The translations under genes were made by a program, and so were the position numbers. A stretch of 64,000 bases of DNA from Dactylellina haptotyla (Eukaryota > Ascomycota > Orbiliomycetes > Orbiliales > Orbiliaceae), in assembly GCA_031310005.1 (NCBI GenBank), contig CM062380.1, forward strand, positions 2,666,001 to 2,730,000, given 5' to 3'. Within the stretch, counting starts at the first letter, position 1. Every line of letters starts with the position of its first letter. Of this stretch, positions 58,581 to 64,000 are shown piece after piece. The notes beneath the pieces are model-generated. The model worked only from the letters and a program-made list of their open reading frames with translations, had not been told where the DNA came from and did not search any database.

Positions 58581-59085
58581 CTATACCTGGCGCTGAAATT
58601 TTGTATCTAACTCTCCTTGCTTATTGAGGAGCTGTTCCCACGTTGTATCCAGTTCTATTGTTCTACTTTCGATCTTTATAAGGTAGCTAGTAGCCATTTC
58701 GCCATCGTGTAGCCCGGCTATATGCATTTTGATCTCCGCCAGAGTTTTTTCGGTCGCCTTGCAGTTGAGGCATTGATAATATTGAACCCGCCTATCTTTC
58801 TTTCTAGATGAATACCAGTCGGCTTTTTTTAACTCTGAGTGTTTATCATAGAAATGCACCAAGTATGAGTAAAGTTCCGCGAAAGAGGCCGGACATCCGC
58901 GGCATTCGTATGAGACTATCGTCTCGTCAGCGACAAGGTGCTTCAATTGGTGACGCCTTTCAGAAACATGATATTATCAGTAGAGCCAACTAAGTGGGAA
59001 TCTAGGATTGCACGACATACACAAATAAGTCTTGCCTCATGAATACTTGGCATACGGGGCAAAACTTCTTGTTATCCGTCTCCAT
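58581..59085 (-). CDS. C2H2 zinc-finger family member D, C-terminally shortened
   Basis: Exons 59021-59085 and 58581-58956 join at the family's phase-2 intron to 146 residues. Fingers: CPVCQVFMRQDLFVRHQLKH (C-2-C-11-H-3-H), CRGCPASFAELYSYLVHFYD (then KH) and CLNCKATEKTLAEIKMHIAG (then LH), both C-2-C-12-H-4-H; all ligands are present. The linker DWYSSRKKDRRVQYY and the following GEMATSYLIK and LDTTWEQLL are shared with member C. The protein stops about 65 residues earlier than C, and similarity to C's tail continues past the stop, so this is a recent C-terminal loss. It sits about 9 kb from C, separated by unrelated genes, so it moved by segmental duplication. Confidence 0.78.
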
Positions 59086-60528
59086 GGTGACTGCGAATCA
59101 ATTGTATTCGACCATGTGACAGTGTTCCGTAGTAGACGAGAGTATTATAGGTAAGATATTGCTGTTCGAGATGGAAGCCTGCAAGCTTTAATGACTGAAG
59201 TTTATCCTGAACGGTTGCCGGAGAGTGGGATTATATTTTTTGTTGATTTTGGGCCTCATCAACTCCAACGACAGTCGTCCATCTCAATTGTTGAGAGCGG
59301 TGAGTTGTGATGTGTGGCTTTTCGTGGATTGCACAAGACTAGAATTGGACTAGTTTAAGCTGTGCCAACCAATCCACAAAAGTAAGCCAGATCAAAGCAA
59401 TTGCGCCCAAACCTAGGGATCGCGCCCCAGGCTTTTTGATCAACAGAGTGCATTTCTCCTATGCGGTCATCCGTTTCAGTACTGAAAAAGACCTCCACAT
59501 TTTCCAATCAGCGTGGGCTCTTCTATAGTAAGTGTACTTAACCTCCCCTGTTTTTCAATTTTTCAATGTCAAAGAGCAGCGGTTCACAGTACCAAGACCA
59601 GACTTGTTCGCTAATGCAGCTACATTATTGGCTGAGATAAATATGATCGATTTTTATGATGCTCGGTCTATCATTTCGAATATTTCTTGAGTCTAGTGTG
59701 TGGCGTTCGCTTAATCCGCATATCTTTTTGTGAGAACCAGTCACCGCTGACCGACAGACCGACCCACCGCCAGACCGATGTACATGCACCGAAACGAGAC
59801 GAGATGGAATGGAATCCATATCACATACGGTAAACGAAACCACCTCGCTTAATTTAGCAGCCTGGCTTCAGGATGCATTCCATTTCCCCCCTTGCCAGCC
59901 CTTGAGTGCGAGAAAAGAAATATGTTTTTGCAATATTACACTAAATCTTTTTCTTTTGGTGGCTACTCAGCATTTGAGGCAATTCTGCTGTTGGATATGT
60001 TCGTTGTCTGGATATGGTTTGACTGGGAAGTTGGAACACGAAGGCCGCGCAGCGCCCTTCTCTCCATACACATTTCCTCTTTTTAGGTCAAGTCGACGAG
60101 GGTTGGAAGGTGTAATTTAATTTGATCGCGATCGGATGTGAGTAGTATATCACACGCAATCCTTTTTCATTGCGTTCACGGAAGCCGGACGACATGGGGA
60201 AATCCGATATAACAGTACAAATATTATATAAAAGTTGGCTTTATCTTATTAAGGATTGAAAGCTAGGCTTTCTTCGGATTTGTGAAGGGAAAAAACTAGC
60301 GTGAGTTGTATTGCTATGGTGGAACTTCTGAAAGTTCGTGTTGATATCTGCCGTGGCCTCTGCCATTTTTCCGTCCCATCCACGACAATAAGTCAACCAT
60401 GCTGCAAAAATATTGATGAGACAGCCGGTGCACCGACTATCTTGTTTAGAGATTACATGAACCTAGGGTGATAATTTCGAAATGCAGCCTTAACCCAAAT
60501 CCTATGGACCGGGGGTGATACCTAGGGG
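59086..60528. other. Upstream region of member D and gene-free interval
   Basis: The first ~330 bases match the upstream region of member C (shared GTATTATAG, GAAGCCT and AATGACTG words). A plus-strand frame at 59809-60120 is Cys/Leu-rich and has no domain. Nothing else is supported. Confidence 0.5.
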
Positions 60529-61362
60529 TCAGGTATCCTGAGCCTGTTTTTGAAGCAGAAAAACCACCTTGTTGTCGTTTTGGTTTTGACCTTGCTTTTC
60601 GCCATGAATGTCTTCAGAGATATTAAGCAATAGATTGTAGGTGTAGGTGAGGGGACCGTCGATTAAGAGAATCTTATAACAGTTGTTTGTAAGTAGTGTA
60701 TTCAGGTAAACTAGCGTCTTGAGAGCTGTTGATGTCGAGATATCTTTGGAGATCACCACGATAACTTTGTAAAGGCTTGGTAATGATGCAATCAATTCCT
60801 CGTAACCAATCAACAATATAATATCGATAGTGAGGCTCTTCAGCTCTTTCAAGTGATCCAGATTGAGTGGTTTGGGCTCACGGCAGAGAAAACATTTGCC
60901 GACCGCCGTTAGTTGAAGTACTTGGATATTCCTACAAGCAGGAATATTAAGACGTATTAAGAAGCATTTGAGACAGTAAACAGTTTTAGCACCAACTGGT
61001 CCCAATTTTCTGTAGTGTGGTATATTATCAAAAGTATTGCTACCTCGCGAACCTAAGCTCGGACCACTGTAGTGAAGGCTGGTGATGACACTACCACAGA
61101 GAACCAGATATTTGTAGAAAAGGGGAAAGTATATCTCCCCTTTGATCTTGAGGTTTGGGTTCCACTTGAGGAGTTTTACTTCACTTTCACCCTCAGCTAG
61201 GAAAGGGACCGATACTGCCGTAGTAACTACTTCTTGGAATCTAGAGCACGTCCGCCGCAGAATGAGTACTTGTGGCAGTTCTTGCACGAGATAAGAAAAA
61301 ATATGTGTAAAAATTTCGGAGGGCAATCTAAATATGGGGGGCTCGGGCTTAGAATCCTCCAT
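60529..61362 (-). CDS. F-box/LRR-like protein, intronless
   Basis: Single exon of 277 residues. The F-box is clear at about residues 10-45: IFRLPSEIFTHIFSYLVQEL, then LILRRTCSRFQEV. The rest resembles divergent leucine-rich repeats of fungal F-box proteins (YLVLCGSVITSLHYSG, NIQVLQLTAVGKC, LKELKSLTIDIILLIGYEEL, PSLYKVIVVIS). A CLKC and a CFLC pair (about residues 130-165) could add a small metal site or be chance. The role would be substrate adaptor of an SCF ubiquitin ligase, with unknown substrate. The start at 61362 is the only ATG that includes the whole F-box. It shares no clear sequence with the other two F-box genes outside the F-box. Confidence 0.75.
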   Translation of the reverse strand: MEDSKPEPPIFRLPSEIFTHIFSYLVQELPQVLILRRTCSRFQEVVTTAVSVPFLAEGESEVKLLKWNPNLKIKGEIYFPLFYKYLVLCGSVITSLHYSGPSLGSRGSNTFDNIPHYRKLGPVGAKTVYCLKCFLIRLNIPACRNIQVLQLTAVGKCFLCREPKPLNLDHLKELKSLTIDIILLIGYEELIASLPSLYKVIVVISKDISTSTALKTLVYLNTLLTNNCYKILLIDGPLTYTYNLLLNISEDIHGEKQGQNQNDNKVVFLLQKQAQDT

Positions 61363-62715
61363 TTTGATTGGAATATTGTAGTATGTGTATATATTTTCTG
61401 AACGTAGCTGAATAGCCGACGTATCGAAGCTGACGGTAGGGTTTCGATTTCGTTTGCATCAAATTTGGCTACGGTTGGGTGCGAACTGTTTATTTCCCTT
61501 ATATATTACTGGTAGCGTCCTTTCATTCCATCAGAACAGGGACGAGATGATCTATAGAGTTCCATGCAGAAGCATCCACTTCACCTGTATCCCCCCAAAT
61601 AGTATCTACATATAAACCCTTGTCTCGCAAGCCAGATGCCGCCACCCTGCAATCTCGGCTATCACTTTTGTAGGCAACTACAGGTAAGCAAGCTCGTAGA
61701 ATAAGCCTTATTCAGCTTTAAAATTGAACTTCGAAGACCATTTTGCGGCTTCCATTTATTGCTTTCGGATAGGAAACTTCTAGTCCCAACTGCCCGGAGA
61801 ACCTATGCAATCAAACTCTCTACATCATCAAAACTCCGGATCGAGATAGTTGGTTGGAATAGCTGCCTAGAGACTCAAGAGTGATGATAAAAATCCCCAC
61901 AGCTACAAACAGGATGGGACACATCTGCGAGAGACTACCTTAGGTGCACAATGAAAAATAAATAGTATTAAACGAAGAAGAAAGAAGCCCCACTGCCCTG
62001 ACAACCTGAGTGAGAGGTAAATCATGCTTTCGGCCTAGCGGTTGAGGCATAATTTACGAATAATAGAGGCACCAGACAGGGAACAGATCGAAGAATGTAG
62101 AATTGATCAAGTGGGTAACCTTGCCTAGAAATCTGCTCAAGGCTCGATCGGAAAGTGTGCGATTGGTCGAACAAAGCCTTGAGTGCATTGCCTTTTTGCG
62201 ACTTCGTAGGAAGCCGGTTTGATGAGTATTACCCCCACTTTTGCGGGAAGGGTTCTGTTATAGCGCGAAAATCAACCTTTTTGCTTTCATTTGCAAGATT
62301 TCTTCCTGACATACATGCATTACAAGCATGTAGTACATGTAGCTCAGCTTAATTCAAACCCGCCTGAGAAGCTGGTGTAGAAACCCCGAAGGGCGGCTAA
62401 CCCGGGCTAACCAATCAGGCCGGCCTGCCTCCTGCACCGGTTGATGTTTTCTAATGGCAAATGAATACCCCCTACACATATTTGAGAGAAATGTGATGCA
62501 TAGGGTGTCACATTCCGACGCACCGACAAACCGATAAACCGGAAAAAGAAAACCCATACCAATGAAAACACACAAGGCAACCCACAGACCCTCTAGTGTG
62601 ATTGTGACTTCGCATGCATCGGCCGACCGATATGTCATGCAGAATCCTGGTATTAAAGTCACAAGCCCGCATGGCTGTGAACTATCTGCGCTTGTCTATG
62701 CATCATACTTTCACA
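61363..62715. other. Gene-free interval
   Basis: About 1.35 kb, upstream regions of two divergently transcribed F-box genes. Open frames at 62155-62352 and 62354-62662 show no domain. Short CGACCGA/GACAAACCGA words near 62,515-62,630 echo those near 59,745-59,790. Confidence 0.45.
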
Positions 62716-63862
62716 ATGCGCCTCTTATCTTTCCCACCTGAGCTGCTATACATGGTAGGAGAATACCTGAAGCATGGGGAACTTACAAGCCTTGCCCGTA
62801 CCTGCAAGCACCTGTCTAAACTTTGTCGCCGGCTTTTAGACGATCGGCGAAAGTGTTTGGCTGACACTAAGGTACGAAAGGCTTTACATAGAAGAAAAAC
62901 TAGTTCTTCCGTTTCTATCATCGACAAAACTCTTATATTGACCGACTATACTCTGCCGGAAGGCGTTGTCACCGGCCAGACCGATATCCGGTGGGAAAGG
63001 ATTGCAGCTGGTATTTTTCAGACCCCGAACTCTCAATGCTGAACTAAGTCGCTAACGATAACCTTGTAGGAGGGCTATACGATGTGCGATTTTCCAACAA
63101 TCCTAAAAGCGCTGGAGTTACCGCGGTCCAGATAAATTCAGACGGTTTATACAATCTCCGCCCGCACGTAAGCCAAAACAGTGACGAACATCTCTGCTCC
63201 AAGAGCACGCTCCTGTCGAAATTCATGAAGGGTGTAGACGAAATAGTCCTTGATCGGGAGTTGGATCCGGATCATGAGAACCGAGACGCGATGATCGGCG
63301 ATACGATAGCAAATTTCGAGAACCTCGAAATTCTAACTATACACTCTTCAAGAGATTTGTTCGCTGGGTTTCCCTACGGTATTATTTGCGGAGGCTTAAA
63401 GCTTCGTGTGTTGCGACTGCATCGGGTTGGGTTGTGCCAGTTAGACAAGTTTGTACGTCCCTAAATCCAGTATTGAATCCAAGTCAGTATCCCATCTAAC
63501 TTGTAGTATTCCAGGGGTCAGTCATGTCGGCCGTAGAACAAAATGGCCATCTTCAAATTCTCGAAATCGACTGTTCTAATGTTGGAAGACGTTGGGTGCC
63601 AAAAGAACTCTGTAAACCCTGCGGATTAACCAGAGAACAGGCTGGAGGCCACACGTCAAAGATAGATAGGCAAATTCAGAGTTTTGTCGATCGGCGGGAT
63701 ACTAGAACCTGTTCCATTCGTATTCAGAGCATTATTGTGGACTACAAGGACGCGATTCTTGTCACGCATACCTGGAAGGTAATCCGAGGTGCAGCATGGT
63801 GTCGAGAGGTTGCCTATAAACAAAATCAAGTACTTTTAAATAAAACCTATAATATTTACTAG
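62716..63862 (+). CDS. F-box/LRR-like protein
   Basis: Exons 62716-63010, 63070-63452 and 63515-63862 join (phases 1 and 0) to 341 residues. The N-terminus is a standard F-box: LLSFPPELLYMVGEYLKHGE, then LTSLARTCKHLSKL. Leucine-rich repeats follow: GVDEIVLDRELDP, FENLEILTIHSS, GLKLRVLRLHRVGL, NGHLQILEIDCSN. The end (IRIQSIIVDYKDAILVTHTW) matches the gene at 54411, which also has the same two intron phases. An ATG at 62614 in the same frame would add 34 residues before the F-box; 62716 is chosen because F-boxes usually start within the first 10 residues. It is probably an SCF substrate adaptor. Confidence 0.75.
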
Positions 63863-64000
63863 TACTTCTAGTAAGGCCCTAAAACTAGTTCTCGTATATG
63901 CAAGCTTTTTGGTTGTATAGCAAGGATTTAATACATTCTAACGAGTTGGGTTCAGAAGCCAGGAAACACCGAAAACGATTCAAAGATGGTAGTGTGATGA
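63863..64000. other. Right edge of window
   Basis: Only 138 bases, the 3' flank of the F-box gene. Nothing recognisable. Confidence 0.4.

Noticed and set aside
59809-60120. 103-codon Cys/Leu-rich frame
   Set aside because: Composition unlike the neighbouring proteins, no known domain, and a second frame overlaps it.
1-64000. tRNA, rRNA or polyketide/terpene biosynthetic genes
   Set aside because: No cloverleaf with a GGTTCRANNCC arm was found by eye, and no biosynthetic enzyme accompanies the Zn2Cys6 regulators, so no gene cluster is claimed.

Overview
The window is filamentous ascomycete (Pezizomycotina) nuclear DNA. Most genes are split by short GT-AG introns of about 45-90 bases with CTAAC-type branch points. 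The conserved proteins are fungal: FIS1, an APSES/ankyrin MBP1-type factor, a carrier matching yeast MME1/YMR166C, a DUF7587 protein and several Zn2Cys6 regulators. I cannot name the species. The expanded F-box and zinc-finger families would fit an early-diverging class such as Pezizomycetes or Orbiliomycetes, but that is a guess. Gene models were spliced by hand from frame continuity and splice signals.

Bases 1 to about 24,500 form a conserved core. In order they hold the 3' part of FIS1 (+), a zinc-ribbon/RING-H2 ubiquitin ligase (+), cytosolic glutaminyl-tRNA synthetase (+), a DUF1295 membrane reductase-like protein (+), a multi-pass membrane protein with a SAP-like N-terminus (+), a macro-domain protein with a large acidic insertion (-), an MME1-type mitochondrial carrier (-), a DUF7587 protein (-) and an MBP1-type cell-cycle transcription factor (-). 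These genes have GC-rich coding exons and promoters with simple repeats.

Bases about 24,500 to 37,700 are a gene-poor, AT-richer transition. It holds a decayed pogo/Fot1-like transposase, three copies of a 40-60 base repeat (two forming an inverted pair), and three Zn2Cys6 regulator genes. All three regulators carry an intron at the same codon boundary, just before the third zinc-cluster cysteine.

Bases about 37,700 to 64,000 are lineage-specific. They hold a coiled-coil orphan, an ankyrin-like protein, an F-box-like/CK1-like pseudokinase fusion, three F-box/LRR-like proteins, an orphan, and a pair of related small proteins of an unrecognised family. They also hold five members and at least one relic of a divergent C2H2 zinc-finger family, all on the minus strand. 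All five share a phase-2 intron at the same position inside a finger, and the spacers between them are copies of one another. Two long near-perfect hairpins lie side by side at about 46.94-47.17 kb. The right-hand third looks like a birth-and-death array of putative nucleic-acid-binding and ubiquitin-adaptor genes, which is the most likely place for an undescribed system.
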